Notes: generated from the letters alone by a model not told the origin. Counted from the stretch's first letter, positions 1-12,274 are shown. The stretch: 36,676 bases of DNA from Pyrinomonadaceae bacterium (GCA_022843305.1 JALHNX010000034.1:1-36676); one strand, 5' to 3'. Numbers and translations are program-made.

Positions 1-2
1 GC

Positions 3-659
3 GAAATCGGCGGTATCGCGGTCGCGGTTCAGCAGGGGCGTTTTCATTTTTACGAAGGCTATGAAATGTCGCAGGTCATTTTTCCGATGCGCGTTTTCGG
101 TCTTTTGGGAATTGAAAAGGTGATTTTGACGAATGCGGCGGGCAGTGTGCGGACGAGTATGAAGCCGGGAAATCTGATGCTGATCCGCGACCATATCAAT
201 TTGATGGGCGTTAATCCTCTGCGCGGCGCGAACGACGAGCGTTTCGGTCCGCGCTTTCCCGATATGACGCAGATTTACGATAAAGAATTGCAGGACATCG
301 CCTACAACGAAGCCGAAGCGATTGCCAAAGAACGTTTTGAAAAGGGTTGGGAAGAAGAAACGCCGCATTTTATGTGGCGCGGCGTTTACTGCGCGCTTTC
401 GGGTCCGACTTACGAAACGCCCGCCGAAATTCGGATGCTCCGGCTTTTAGGCGCGAACGCGGTCGGAATGTCAACCGTGCCGGAAGCCGTCGCGGCGCGG
501 CATCAGGGAATGAAGGTTATGGGAATTTCCTGCATCACGAATCTCGCGGCGGGCATGAGCGACGGATTGATAAATCACGAAGAAGTGATGGAAACCGGCG
601 CGCGTGTGGCGGAAATTTTCAAAGAATTGTTAAGACGCATAATACTCAGAATAAATTAA
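3..659 (+). CDS. Purine nucleoside phosphorylase, 5'-truncated by window edge
   Basis: Frame is open from base 3, upstream of the listed ORF at 66 (EIGGIAVAVQQGRFHFYEGYEMSQVIFPMRVFGLLGIEKVILTNAAGS). QGRFHFYEGY, TNAAG and SGPTYETPAEIRM motifs are typical of PNP family 2. Confidence 0.95.
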   Translation, partial: EIGGIAVAVQQGRFHFYEGYEMSQVIFPMRVFGLLGIEKVILTNAAGSVRTSMKPGNLMLIRDHINLMGVNPLRGANDERFGPRFPDMTQIYDKELQDIAYNEAEAIAKERFEKGWEEETPHFMWRGVYCALSGPTYETPAEIRMLRLLGANAVGMSTVPEAVAARHQGMKVMGISCITNLAAGMSDGLINHEEVMETGARVAEIFKELLRRIILRIN

Positions 660-1297
660 TGATTATAGGAATTTGCGGGGGAACTGGCTCGGGGAAAACG
701 ACTTTGGCGCGGCGGATCATCGAATCGGTCGGGCGCGAAAAGGTGATTCTGGTCGAACAGGATTCGTATTATCGAAATCTGGCGGATATGCCGCTCGACG
801 CACGGCATCAGGCGAATTTCGACCACGTTGACGCTTTCGACAACGGAATGCTCGTCAATCATCTGAAACGTTTGAAACAGGGGCAATCTATCGAAATGCC
901 GGTTTACGATTACAAAAATCACGTCCGCAGTGAGGAAACAATTCATCTCGAACCGAAACCGGTGATCATTCTCGAAGGCATCCTGATTTTTGCCGAACCG
1001 CTGATTTTGGATTTATTGGATGTCCGCGTTTTTGTTGACACGCCCGACGACATCCGTTTTATTCGCCGCCTTGAGCGCGATATTATCGAGCGCGGGCGGA
1101 CGGTTGATTCGGTCATCGCGCAGTATTTTGCGACCGTCCGACCGATGCACCAGGAATTTGTCGAACCGTCGAAACGCCACGCCGACATCATCATTCCCGA
1201 ACGCGCGAACACCGACATCGGCATCGAATTTATTTGCAGTAAGATCCGCGAGGAAATCAGCGGCAACGGCAAGGTTGAAAAGGAAATATTTGTTTAA
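659..1297 (+). CDS. udk: Uridine kinase
   Basis: MIIGICGGTGSGKTTLARRI P-loop, VILVEQDSYYRN and PVYDYKNHVRS motifs. ATG overlaps the PNP stop (TAATG). The ORF-track start at 347 is an upstream extension. Confidence 0.93.
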   Translation: MIIGICGGTGSGKTTLARRIIESVGREKVILVEQDSYYRNLADMPLDARHQANFDHVDAFDNGMLVNHLKRLKQGQSIEMPVYDYKNHVRSEETIHLEPKPVIILEGILIFAEPLILDLLDVRVFVDTPDDIRFIRRLERDIIERGRTVDSVIAQYFATVRPMHQEFVEPSKRHADIIIPERANTDIGIEFICSKIREEISGNGKVEKEIFV

Positions 1298-1304
1298 AGG
1301 TTCA

Positions 1305-1389
1305 TTGCCCACGAAACACACGAAAGAAACGAAATATAAACAAGTAATTAAAACTTTTTTTTCGTTTCTTTCGTGTGTTTCGTGGGCAA
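1305..1389. repeat. Perfect 30-bp inverted repeat between udk and cdd
   Basis: TTGCCCACGAAACACACGAAAGAAACGAAA (1305-1334) and its exact reverse complement at 1360-1389, with a 25-nt loop. Confidence 0.95.
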
Positions 1390-1401
1390 CAAGTTGATTT
1401 A

Positions 1402-1800
1402 ATGGAAAATTTTGAAAAAGAATTGGTCGAAGCCGCCCGCGAAGTGCGTGAACGCGCGTTTGCACCTTACTCGAATTTTAAGGTTGGGGCGGCTTTGCGC
1501 ACGAAAAGCGGGAAAATTTACACGGGCTGCAATGTCGAATCGGCAAGCTACGGGCTGACGGTCTGCGCCGAACGCGTCGCCATCTGGAAAGCCGTTTCGG
1601 AAGGCGAAACGGAATTTGTCGAGATCGCCGTCATCACCGGCACCGAAGAACTGACGCCGCCGTGCGGAGCGTGCCGCCAGATAATCTGGGAATTCTGCCA
1701 CGACATTCCCGTTATTCTGGCAAACTTAAAAGACGACACGGAAATCGTCCAAATGAGCGAACTTCTGCCGCGCGCATTTGATACGAAGTTTTTGAAGTGA
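1402..1800 (+). CDS. cdd: Cytidine deaminase
   Basis: MENFEKELVEAAREVRERAFAPYSNFKVGAALRTKSGKIYTGCNVESASYGLTVCAER...PPCGACRQ: zinc-binding CAER and PCGACRQ motifs. Confidence 0.95.
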   Translation: MENFEKELVEAAREVRERAFAPYSNFKVGAALRTKSGKIYTGCNVESASYGLTVCAERVAIWKAVSEGETEFVEIAVITGTEELTPPCGACRQIIWEFCHDIPVILANLKDDTEIVQMSELLPRAFDTKFLK

Positions 1801-1811
1801 TATGAAAAATT

Positions 1812-2723
1812 ATGGCTATCCCTGATTATCAAACTATTATGCTTCCGTTATTGCGATTTGCAGAGGATAAACAAGAGCATACTTTGCGCGAAGCAACTGA
1901 TATTTTGTCGGTTCAATTTAATCTTAGCCAAGAAGAAAGGGAACAGCTTTTGGCAAGCGGACGAAAACCGATATTTTATGATAGAGTCGGTTGGGCAAAA
2001 ACATACTTGGGACAGGCTAAACTTTTAGAATCTCCAAAACGTAGGTTGTTTAGGATAACCAAGCGCGGAACTGATTTGCTTAAACAAAATCCACAAACAG
2101 TAAACGATAAAACTTTACAGCAATTTCCAGAGTTTAAAGAATTTGTAAGCCGAAAAAATAAGAAATCAGAAAAAATCGTTATTCAAAGTAATGAAGAAAT
2201 ATTAAATACTCCGGAAGAATCTTTAGAAACTGCTTATCAAACGATTCGCAACACTTTAGCAACCGAAATTTTAGACAAAGTTAAATCCTGTTCGCCGGCA
2301 TTTTTTGAAAGATTGGTTGTCGAACTTCTTGTCGCAATGGGTTACGGCGGAACTTTGCAGGATGCGGGAAAAGCGGTCGGGAAAAGCGGCGACGGCGGAA
2401 TTGACGGAATTATCAAAGAAGACCGTTTGGGTTTGGACGTGATTTATTTGCAGGCGAAGCGTTGGGAAGGAAATGTCAGCCGACCCGAAATTCAGAAGTT
2501 TGCGGGCGCATTGCTCGGCAATCAAGCGCGAAAAGGGGTTTTTATAACGACTTCGGATTTTACGAAAGAAGCCAAAGATTATGTGAAAACCATCAGCAGC
2601 AACATCATTTTGATAGACGGCGAAGAGCTTGCGGAATTGATGATTGATTACAATGTCGGCGTTTCCGTAGCGACAACTTACGAAATTAAAAAGATTGACT
2701 CGGATTATTTTTCGGAGGACTGA
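1812..2723 (+). CDS. mrr: Mrr-type restriction endonuclease (Mrr_N + Mrr_cat)
   Basis: N-terminal winged-helix-like IPDYQTIMLPLLRFAEDKQEHTLREA; C-terminal PD-(D/E)xK-type SGDGGIDGIIKEDRLGLDVIYLQAKRW. Confidence 0.92.
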   Translation: MAIPDYQTIMLPLLRFAEDKQEHTLREATDILSVQFNLSQEEREQLLASGRKPIFYDRVGWAKTYLGQAKLLESPKRRLFRITKRGTDLLKQNPQTVNDKTLQQFPEFKEFVSRKNKKSEKIVIQSNEEILNTPEESLETAYQTIRNTLATEILDKVKSCSPAFFERLVVELLVAMGYGGTLQDAGKAVGKSGDGGIDGIIKEDRLGLDVIYLQAKRWEGNVSRPEIQKFAGALLGNQARKGVFITTSDFTKEAKDYVKTISSNIILIDGEELAELMIDYNVGVSVATTYEIKKIDSDYFSED

Positions 2724-2724
2724 A

Positions 2725-3351
2725 TCAGCCTTTTTCAGTCGGCAAAAATTCATCTGCCGACAAAGAAATATCGGGAAAAGCGACTAAATTGAACTGTTGT
2801 CCGGCGCGGTAAGTTTGTTTTGAACGAAATCCGTCCGCGCCTGGTTCGCGGTAATCTTCGAGAAGTTTTTCCGGCACGTTCAGGACGATATATTGACGAA
2901 TTCCGGCGCGCGCGTAAGCCTCGCCTTTGGTGTTTCGGTCGTATCCTAACGTCGAGTCGGAAACTTCGACAATCAAATAAATTTCAGGCGGTTTCGGATG
3001 AGCATCAAAATATCTCTCAAACGGCGGTTCAACCAAAACTATATCAGGTTCAGGTTCTGAAAATTCATCTAACCAAATCGGATTTTGATTTCTGACACAA
3101 ACCTTATCACCTAATTTTTGGATAAGTCGGGTTGCAATAATATCATTAAAAGTGGCATGGTTGGTTCCTTTTGGCATCTTTTCTACAATCGCTCCGTTTA
3201 ACAGTTCAACTTGTTCATCTTCGTCAAAAACGCCGTTTTTTATCATCACGTCGTATTCTTCGACCGTGATCCGGCGAAGTTTGAGATTTTGACCGTTGAA
3301 ATTGCCGATCAGGGGCGGTGTCGAAGCCGAAATTTCCGGTATGGTTGGCAT
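2725..3351 (-). CDS. Uma2-family (DUF820) putative endonuclease
   Basis: VTVEEYDVMIKNGVFDEDEQVELLNGAIVEKMP...EPEPDIVLVEPP...PPEIYLIVEVSDSTLGYDRNTKGEAYARAGIRQYIVLNV is the characteristic Uma2 pattern. Confidence 0.92.
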   Translation of the reverse strand: MPTIPEISASTPPLIGNFNGQNLKLRRITVEEYDVMIKNGVFDEDEQVELLNGAIVEKMPKGTNHATFNDIIATRLIQKLGDKVCVRNQNPIWLDEFSEPEPDIVLVEPPFERYFDAHPKPPEIYLIVEVSDSTLGYDRNTKGEAYARAGIRQYIVLNVPEKLLEDYREPGADGFRSKQTYRAGQQFNLVAFPDISLSADEFLPTEKG

Positions 3352-3437
3352 AGTTTTTACCTCGTAAGAATTCTAAATCATTTTCCCTTTTTTGTGAATT
3401 ATTTGCCTTTGCCGGTGGTTCTGTAGTAAATTCAGCT

Positions 3438-4868
3438 ATGGAAAAGTTGAAAATTTATTTTATCGTTTTTATTTCATTTCTTTTAATCTTCCCGCAAACC
3501 CTTTTTGCCCAGAAAACTAAAACTTTGCCAAAGCCTATTCAATCAGCGGATTTGTTGATTGTCGGCGGCACGGTCGTGACGATGGATAAAGAGCGCCGCG
3601 TGATCGAGAACGGCGCGGTTTTCGTCAGCAAAGGCAAGATCGCCGCGGTTGGCACGACTGACGAGCTGACGAAAAAATATCCTGCCAAACAAACCATCAA
3701 CGCGCAGGGCAAAGTTGTCATTCCGGGTTTGGTCAACACGCACACGCACGTTCCAATGACTCTTTTCCGCGGCATTGCCGACGATCTGGATTTGCAGGAA
3801 TGGCTCACGAAATACATTTTTCCGGCGGAAGCGAAAAACGTGAACGAAGCGTTTGTCCGCGCCGGCACGCGTTTGGGTTTGGCAGAATTTATTCGCGGCG
3901 GCACGACGACCTTTTGCGATATGTATTATTTCGAGGACGCGATCGCCGACGAAACCGCGAAAGCCGGAGTTCGCGCCGTTCTGGGCGAAACGCTCATAGA
4001 TTTTCCCGCGCCGGACAACAAAACATTTGACGAAGCTCTGGTTTACACGGAAAAATTCGTCAAAAAATGGCAGGGACATTCTTTGATAATTCCGGCGGTC
4101 GCGCCGCACGCGCCTTATACCGTTTCGGAAGAACATCTTCTGAAAACCCGCGCTTTGTCCGACCGGCTGAACGCGCCGCTCGTCATTCATCTCGCCGAAG
4201 CCGAAACCGAAACCGCTTTTATACAGCAGAAACACAAAGGAATGCGCCCGATCGAATACGTCGAGAAGATCGGTTTTCTGAGCGATAAAACGATTGCCGC
4301 GCACGTCGTTCAGGCAAACGAAGCGGAGCTCGAAATTTTGAAGCGGCGCGGTGTCGGCATCGCGCATAATCCGCAGTCGAATATGAAATTGGCGGCGGGC
4401 GTTGCGCCGGTTCCGATGATGCTCGCCAAAGATATGCGGCTCGGTTTGGGAACGGACGGCGCGGCTTCGAACAACGATCTGAGCCTCTGGGAAGAGATGG
4501 ACACGGCGGCAAAACTTCACAAGGTTTTCTCGAAAGACCCGAAGGTCGTCTCTGCCGAACAGGCTTTTATGATGGCGACGATCGGCGGCGCGCGCGCACT
4601 TCATCTGGAAAATCTGATCGGCTCGCTCGAAGTCGGGAAACGCGCCGACATCGTGATCGTTGATTTCGATAACCTTAATCAAACGCCGTCTTACAACATT
4701 TATTCGAGTCTCGTTTACGCGACGAAATCCGGTAATGTGCGCCACGTCGTCATTGACGGACGGATTGTAATGCGCGACAAGCGTTTGCTCACGCTGGACG
4801 AAAATGGTATAAAGAAAGACGCAAACCTCTATCGTCAAAAAATCATCAATAGTTTGTCAAACAATTAG
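3438..4868 (+). CDS. Amidohydrolase family (MtaD/SAH-deaminase-like), with signal peptide
   Basis: N-terminal hydrophobic signal, then HTHVPMTLFRGIADDLDLQEWL, APHAPYTVS, GTDGAASNNDLSLWEEM. Confidence 0.9.
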   Translation: MEKLKIYFIVFISFLLIFPQTLFAQKTKTLPKPIQSADLLIVGGTVVTMDKERRVIENGAVFVSKGKIAAVGTTDELTKKYPAKQTINAQGKVVIPGLVNTHTHVPMTLFRGIADDLDLQEWLTKYIFPAEAKNVNEAFVRAGTRLGLAEFIRGGTTTFCDMYYFEDAIADETAKAGVRAVLGETLIDFPAPDNKTFDEALVYTEKFVKKWQGHSLIIPAVAPHAPYTVSEEHLLKTRALSDRLNAPLVIHLAEAETETAFIQQKHKGMRPIEYVEKIGFLSDKTIAAHVVQANEAELEILKRRGVGIAHNPQSNMKLAAGVAPVPMMLAKDMRLGLGTDGAASNNDLSLWEEMDTAAKLHKVFSKDPKVVSAEQAFMMATIGGARALHLENLIGSLEVGKRADIVIVDFDNLNQTPSYNIYSSLVYATKSGNVRHVVIDGRIVMRDKRLLTLDENGIKKDANLYRQKIINSLSNN

Positions 4869-4964
4869 TTCAAGTTGAAAAGAGCTTGCTTTTTTGATTT
4901 TTTGGAGTTTGTTTGGAAAGTTAGACGGGTCGCACAAGTGAGCCTTCATAGGTATGTAGTTCGC

Positions 4965-4994
4965 TTGACCTTTACGGAAAATTTAAGTCATAAA
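4965..4994 (+). promoter_or_regulatory. Candidate sigma70-type promoter upstream of TonB-family gene
   Basis: TTGACC (4965-4970), 18-nt spacer, CATAAA (4989-4994). The start ATG at 5010 is preceded by AGGAGG. Confidence 0.35.
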
Positions 4995-5009
4995 TTAGGA
5001 GGACTGAAG

Positions 5010-6341
5010 ATGCCGCTAAATGTCAGAAGGTTGTTCGCTTCATTATTTTTAGTAGTATTTAGCTTTATCATTATCAACGCGCAGCAGACCGCCCCGACTT
5101 CGGGCGACGTTATGCGCGGAAGAATCTCGAAGGCGAAAGCCTTTATCGCGGTCAAAAATTACAACGCCGCGATCTTCGAACTCGAAAACATTCGCCGCGA
5201 AACGAACGATCAAACCGTTCACGGAGTTTTGAACGTGCTTTTGATGAATTGTTATCTCGAACAGGGAGATTACAAACGCGCACAGGATTTTCTCGCCACG
5301 CTTTTCAACGACATCAAGTTAAACAAACCGAACGCCGCGACGAATTATTACTCGGCGGCGGGACAGATCATCAAAGGCGCGCGCAATCAATCGGAACGTT
5401 ACAAGGCATTGGGTTTAATGGTTTCCGACCGCAATCTGCCGACGGAAGCCGCGACCGATCTCGAAAAAATGCGCGAAACGCTTGAAAAGGTCGCCGAGCA
5501 GTCGAAGACTTTGGGCAAAGACGCGAAGCAGACATCGAACGCTTCGATGCTTTTGGAAGAAACTTCGAGCGCGCGAAGCCTTTTGGCGCGCGACGATTAC
5601 GACGCGAAACGCTGGAAAGATCAAGTTGCCGATTCGCGCGAAATGCTTGTCAATTCGCGCAGCACGGTTTTGAACGCGACCAACGAAGTGATGCCCGAAA
5701 CGACGACCGTTTCAAACACGACGGTGGCTTCAAATATGCCGACCAACACTTTGCCGATTCCGACCAATACGAAACCGGAAGAAACCGTCACCACTTTTCA
5801 GCCCGTCAAGGAAACGAAAACCAACCCTGATTTAACGGCAAAGAACGACAAACCGGTTATCAACGAACCCGTCAGGGAAACTCCGAAACCGGCAGAAGAA
5901 GTAAAGAAAACCGAAGAAACGACGAAGACCGTCCCCGACAGCACGGTTGCCGCTAATCAAAACCAGCCGAAACGCGAACGGCTCGTTAATAATAAACCAG
6001 ACGAAAACAAAGAAGCTAAAAAAGAAGAAACGCCCGTTAAAACCGAAACGGTGGACGTAAATTCGCCGCTTAATGTCGGTTCGCTGCTTGAATTTGCGGT
6101 GCTGAAATCGAATCCGGTCTATCCGCCGACGGCGCGGACTCTGCGGCAGACGGGCATTGTGCGCGTCGAAGTCATCGTGGACGAAGAAGGCAAAGTTACC
6201 GAAGTGCAGAAACTTTCGGGACCGGCACTGCTGCAAACGGCGGCGCGGGATGCAGTGCGAAAATGGAAGTTCAAGCCCTTCACGCGCGACGGTCAGCCGG
6301 TTAAGGCGACGGGTTTTTTGAGCTTCAACTTTAATTTGTAA
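5010..6341 (+). CDS. TonB-family (energy transducer-like) protein with long Pro/Thr/Lys-rich linker
   Basis: Start at 5010 has a good RBS (AGGAGGACTGAAGATG) and signal-like N-terminus. C-terminal NPVYPPTARTLRQTGIVRVEVIVDEEGKVTEVQKLSGPALLQTAARDAVRKWKFKPF is a TonB_C pattern. Confidence 0.85.
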   Translation: MPLNVRRLFASLFLVVFSFIIINAQQTAPTSGDVMRGRISKAKAFIAVKNYNAAIFELENIRRETNDQTVHGVLNVLLMNCYLEQGDYKRAQDFLATLFNDIKLNKPNAATNYYSAAGQIIKGARNQSERYKALGLMVSDRNLPTEAATDLEKMRETLEKVAEQSKTLGKDAKQTSNASMLLEETSSARSLLARDDYDAKRWKDQVADSREMLVNSRSTVLNATNEVMPETTTVSNTTVASNMPTNTLPIPTNTKPEETVTTFQPVKETKTNPDLTAKNDKPVINEPVRETPKPAEEVKKTEETTKTVPDSTVAANQNQPKRERLVNNKPDENKEAKKEETPVKTETVDVNSPLNVGSLLEFAVLKSNPVYPPTARTLRQTGIVRVEVIVDEEGKVTEVQKLSGPALLQTAARDAVRKWKFKPFTRDGQPVKATGFLSFNFNL

Positions 6342-6495
6342 ACGGCAAGCGAACAATTTTATGAACTCCGGGCAGGCACTTTGATAAAAAGCGTCTGCCC
6401 TTTGTTTTTGCCCGCGATGCAGCCGTCCGCGTGTCTGGCGCAACCAAGTTTAAAGAATAGAACACGGTCAAATCAATTTTCGCGACAGCACCCCA

Positions 6496-6528
6496 AAAAT
6501 TCCTCTCCTTTTTAAGGAGAGGAATTTT
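6496..6528. terminator. Perfect 15-bp hairpin, possible terminator or dispersed palindrome
   Basis: AAAATTCCTCTCCTT-TTT-AAGGAGAGGAATTTT, located between the TonB-family and aminopeptidase genes. Confidence 0.5.
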
Positions 6529-6568
6529 GATTACTTTTATCAAATAAATTCGGTAAGATTGAATAAAT

Positions 6569-9508
<2,940 letters not shown>

Positions 9509-9537
9509 ATTTTTTTATGTTGAATCACCGAAATCTT

Positions 9538-9628
9538 TAAATTGCCACGCCGCTTTAGCGCGTGGTCAATATAGTCAAGAATCTTAAGATTTTCAAAATC
9601 TCTTACGCTAAAGCGGCGTAGCAATTTA
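9538..9628. repeat. Intergenic inverted repeat (22/23 match)
   Basis: TAAATTGCCACGCCGCTTTAGCG (9538-9560) and CGCTAAAGCGGCGTAGCAATTTA (9606-9628). Confidence 0.92.
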
Positions 9629-9650
9629 TTTTAGGCAGAAATATTGATAA

Positions 9651-11036
9651 ATGCTCAAACTCAAATTCGATTCGGGAACATTAATACTCGAAGGCGCGGA
9701 CGAAAGCTCGATTGTGCCGAAAGCCTTCGTTTGGGACACGCGCACGAGAAATTTTCGCGCTCCGGCGTATCTTTACCGCGATGTCATCAAAGAATTTATC
9801 CGCACGAAAACGCCTTACGAGGACGAAGCGAAAAATTACGCCGTCTTTGATTTCAAGCAAAAATACCACGTCGAACCGCGCCATTATCAAACCGATTCGA
9901 TTGAAAAATGGCGCGAAAACGAACGCTGCGGCGTGATCGTTCTGCCGACCGGCGCGGGCAAAACGCACGTTGCGACAATGGCAATCGAGATATGCAAACG
10001 GCAGACTCTGGTTGTCGTGCCGACGCTCGATCTGATGAATCAATGGTATGACTTGCTCATTTCGACCTTTAACGCCGAAATCGGTTTAATCGGTGGCGGT
10101 TTTTACGAAATCGGCGCGATCACCGTCACGACCTATGCTTCGGCTTTTCGGCATCAGGAACGCATCGGAAATCAATTCGGCTTAATAATTTTCGACGAAG
10201 CGCATCATCTTCCCGGCGAAGGTTACAAATACGCGGCGGAATTTGCGATCGCGCCGTTTCGTCTGGGCTTGACGGCAACGCCCGAACGCACCGACGGCGG
10301 CGAAGAATTTTTAGAAAACCTGATCGGAAAATTCGTCTTTCGCCTCGAAGCGCAGGAACTCGCGGGCGAATTTCTGGCGGATTACACGATCGAGCGCATC
10401 GAGGTCGATCTGTCCGACGAAGAGCGTGAATCATATCAAAAAGAAAGACAAATTTACACCGATTTTCGCCGCGCTAAAAATCTTCCTTACGGGCAGGAAG
10501 GCTGGCGAATGTTTCTCATTTACAGCGCGAAATCCGAGGACGGTCGCCGCGCGATGAAAGCCTATCGCAATTACAAAAAAATCGCGCTCGGCACGGAATC
10601 AAAAATCCACGTTCTGCAGGATTTGCTGATTCGCCATAAACACGACAAAGTTCTGATCTTCACCGCCGAAAACGAGATGGTTTACCGCATCTCGAACGAT
10701 TACCTGATTCCCGCGATCACGCACGAAACCAATGTCAAGGAACGCAAATTCTGGCTCGACGCTTTCAACAACGGCGACGTTTTGGCTCTGGCAACTTCGA
10801 AAGTTTTGAACGAAGGCGTCAATATTCCCGACGCGAGCGTCGCGATAATTCTTTCGGGTTCGGGATCGAGCCGCGAACATATTCAGCGGCTCGGCAGAAT
10901 CTTGCGCAAGAAGGGCGATAAACAAGCCGTTTTGTATGAAGTCGTGACGCGCGACACGACAGAAGAATACACTTCGCAAAAACGCTCGGACGCGCGGCAG
11001 TTTCACGACGCAAAATTTAACCGCGAAACACGCTAA
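9651..11036 (+). CDS. XPB/Rad25-like SF2 DEAD/DEAH helicase
   Basis: GVIVLPTGAGKTHVA (Walker A), IIFDEAHH (Walker B), LGLTATPER, and SSREHIQRLGRILRKKG (motif VI) in XPB-like arrangement. Confidence 0.88.
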   Translation: MLKLKFDSGTLILEGADESSIVPKAFVWDTRTRNFRAPAYLYRDVIKEFIRTKTPYEDEAKNYAVFDFKQKYHVEPRHYQTDSIEKWRENERCGVIVLPTGAGKTHVATMAIEICKRQTLVVVPTLDLMNQWYDLLISTFNAEIGLIGGGFYEIGAITVTTYASAFRHQERIGNQFGLIIFDEAHHLPGEGYKYAAEFAIAPFRLGLTATPERTDGGEEFLENLIGKFVFRLEAQELAGEFLADYTIERIEVDLSDEERESYQKERQIYTDFRRAKNLPYGQEGWRMFLIYSAKSEDGRRAMKAYRNYKKIALGTESKIHVLQDLLIRHKHDKVLIFTAENEMVYRISNDYLIPAITHETNVKERKFWLDAFNNGDVLALATSKVLNEGVNIPDASVAIILSGSGSSREHIQRLGRILRKKGDKQAVLYEVVTRDTTEEYTSQKRSDARQFHDAKFNRETR

Positions 11037-11082
11037 ACATACGAAATATTTTTAGCTTATTTCGTGTATTTCGCGGTTTATA
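11019..11082. repeat. Imperfect palindrome spanning the helicase stop codon
   Basis: AACCGCGAAACACGCTAAACATACGAAATA pairs with TTATTTCGTGTATTTCGCGGTT apart from about 9 extra nt. Shares a CCNCGAAACAC motif with the repeat at 1305. Confidence 0.75.
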
Positions 11083-12274
11083 AAAATTTTCCCGCCGTTT
11101 CGATTAGCAAAAGCGGTTCGATTTTGGTTTTGTATAAAATCACGTTCGGGCTTTCCGCCAAAAATTCTTCGCGGCTGCCGCGCAGTTCGTTTGAAGCGGC
11201 GATGATGAATTTCGTGTAATTTGCCGAAGCGAATTCTTCGAGGCGTTTCTGCAAACTTTTAGGTGTCCAAAAACCTAAAATGTCGAGATAAATTTTCTCT
11301 TTTTTCGGCGAAATCAAAACCAGATCAGGCACGAAAGCGGTTTTGCCCAAATCAATCACTTCGCGGTTTTGCGTTAATTGCCAATCGGTTGAGAACTTTT
11401 CCCAGTTTTTTTGAAGTCGCTGAATATCGGGATTTTGGTATGGCGTTTCGTCAAAGCGGTTTGAAACGATTTCGGTTTGTTCGCCCGAAAGTTCAAAGAA
11501 AAGATTTTTGCCTTTTTTCTGCGCGATCTCGGCGCGAAATTTCCAGTTTTTACACAGAAGAAGCGCGGGCAGAAAAACCGCCATCTGAATCCCGTATTTC
11601 TGCGAACGGTGAAAAAGCGAAGCCGCGCCCGTCAGCGTAATTTCGTAGCCGTTCGCGGCGTTTCCGATAACCGAATGAATCAGACCGAAATGTTTTATCC
11701 AGCCGAAGATCGCGCGGTAATTGTTTAAATCAGACGGCGCGACGCGGATTTTCATTTCGAGAGAGCGGTAAAGAAGCGCCTGCGCCTGCGCGAGATTGTA
11801 AAGGTCGAGCAGATCTTCGGGCGTGATCGGATCGAAGGAAATGAGATGCTGCTGTGCGGGCAGATCGGCGTAAAGATTCGCCATTATCGCGTTTTTCTCG
11901 CTTTGAAATTCTTCCGCAACGCGTTCCAAAACTTTATCTTTTTGCTCTGAATCAGGAAAGACCGGATGCGATTTTCGCGCTTCGAGAAAAACTTTTTGAC
12001 GAATCTCGACAGGTTCGGCAGGCGCGTTCGTTTCAAATTTACATCTGTCAGTTAATAATTTAATCAACCCGCGCATTATTTTGTAATCCGTTCCGGTGCC
12101 GATAAATTCTTCGAGTTCGCGCTCAATCGCACCGCGGGTTTCGCCCGTGAACGCCTCGAAAATCTCGATCAAATTCGCCGCATCGCGCAGATAGCCGGGA
12201 TTGTCGGTTGCAATCAGATAAGGAAAAATTTTGTCGCCGCGCCGAAAGCTGACGGCTAAATCGGATGTCAGCAT
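11078..12274 (-). CDS. DUF790 / Bax1-like nuclease, putative partner of XPB-like helicase
   Basis: MLTSDLAVSFRRGDKIFPYLI N-terminus; TAFVPDLVLISPKKEKIYLDILGFWTPKSLQKRLEEF, a PD-(D/E)xK-like core typical of DUF790. Confidence 0.82.
   Translation of the reverse strand: MLTSDLAVSFRRGDKIFPYLIATDNPGYLRDAANLIEIFEAFTGETRGAIERELEEFIGTGTDYKIMRGLIKLLTDRCKFETNAPAEPVEIRQKVFLEARKSHPVFPDSEQKDKVLERVAEEFQSEKNAIMANLYADLPAQQHLISFDPITPEDLLDLYNLAQAQALLYRSLEMKIRVAPSDLNNYRAIFGWIKHFGLIHSVIGNAANGYEITLTGAASLFHRSQKYGIQMAVFLPALLLCKNWKFRAEIAQKKGKNLFFELSGEQTEIVSNRFDETPYQNPDIQRLQKNWEKFSTDWQLTQNREVIDLGKTAFVPDLVLISPKKEKIYLDILGFWTPKSLQKRLEEFASANYTKFIIAASNELRGSREEFLAESPNVILYKTKIEPLLLIETAGKFL

Noticed and set aside
347-658. 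N-terminal extension of the uridine kinase ORF
   Set aside because: It overlaps the PNP gene out of frame. The kinase starts at ATG 659 immediately before the P-loop region.
3543-4838. 431-aa antisense ORF
   Set aside because: It lies fully opposite the well-supported amidohydrolase. Its Arg/Phe/Val-rich composition is typical of a shadow ORF from codon bias.
5832-6443. 203-aa minus-strand ORF
   Set aside because: Antisense to the TonB-family gene and rich in Phe/Arg, so a composition artefact.
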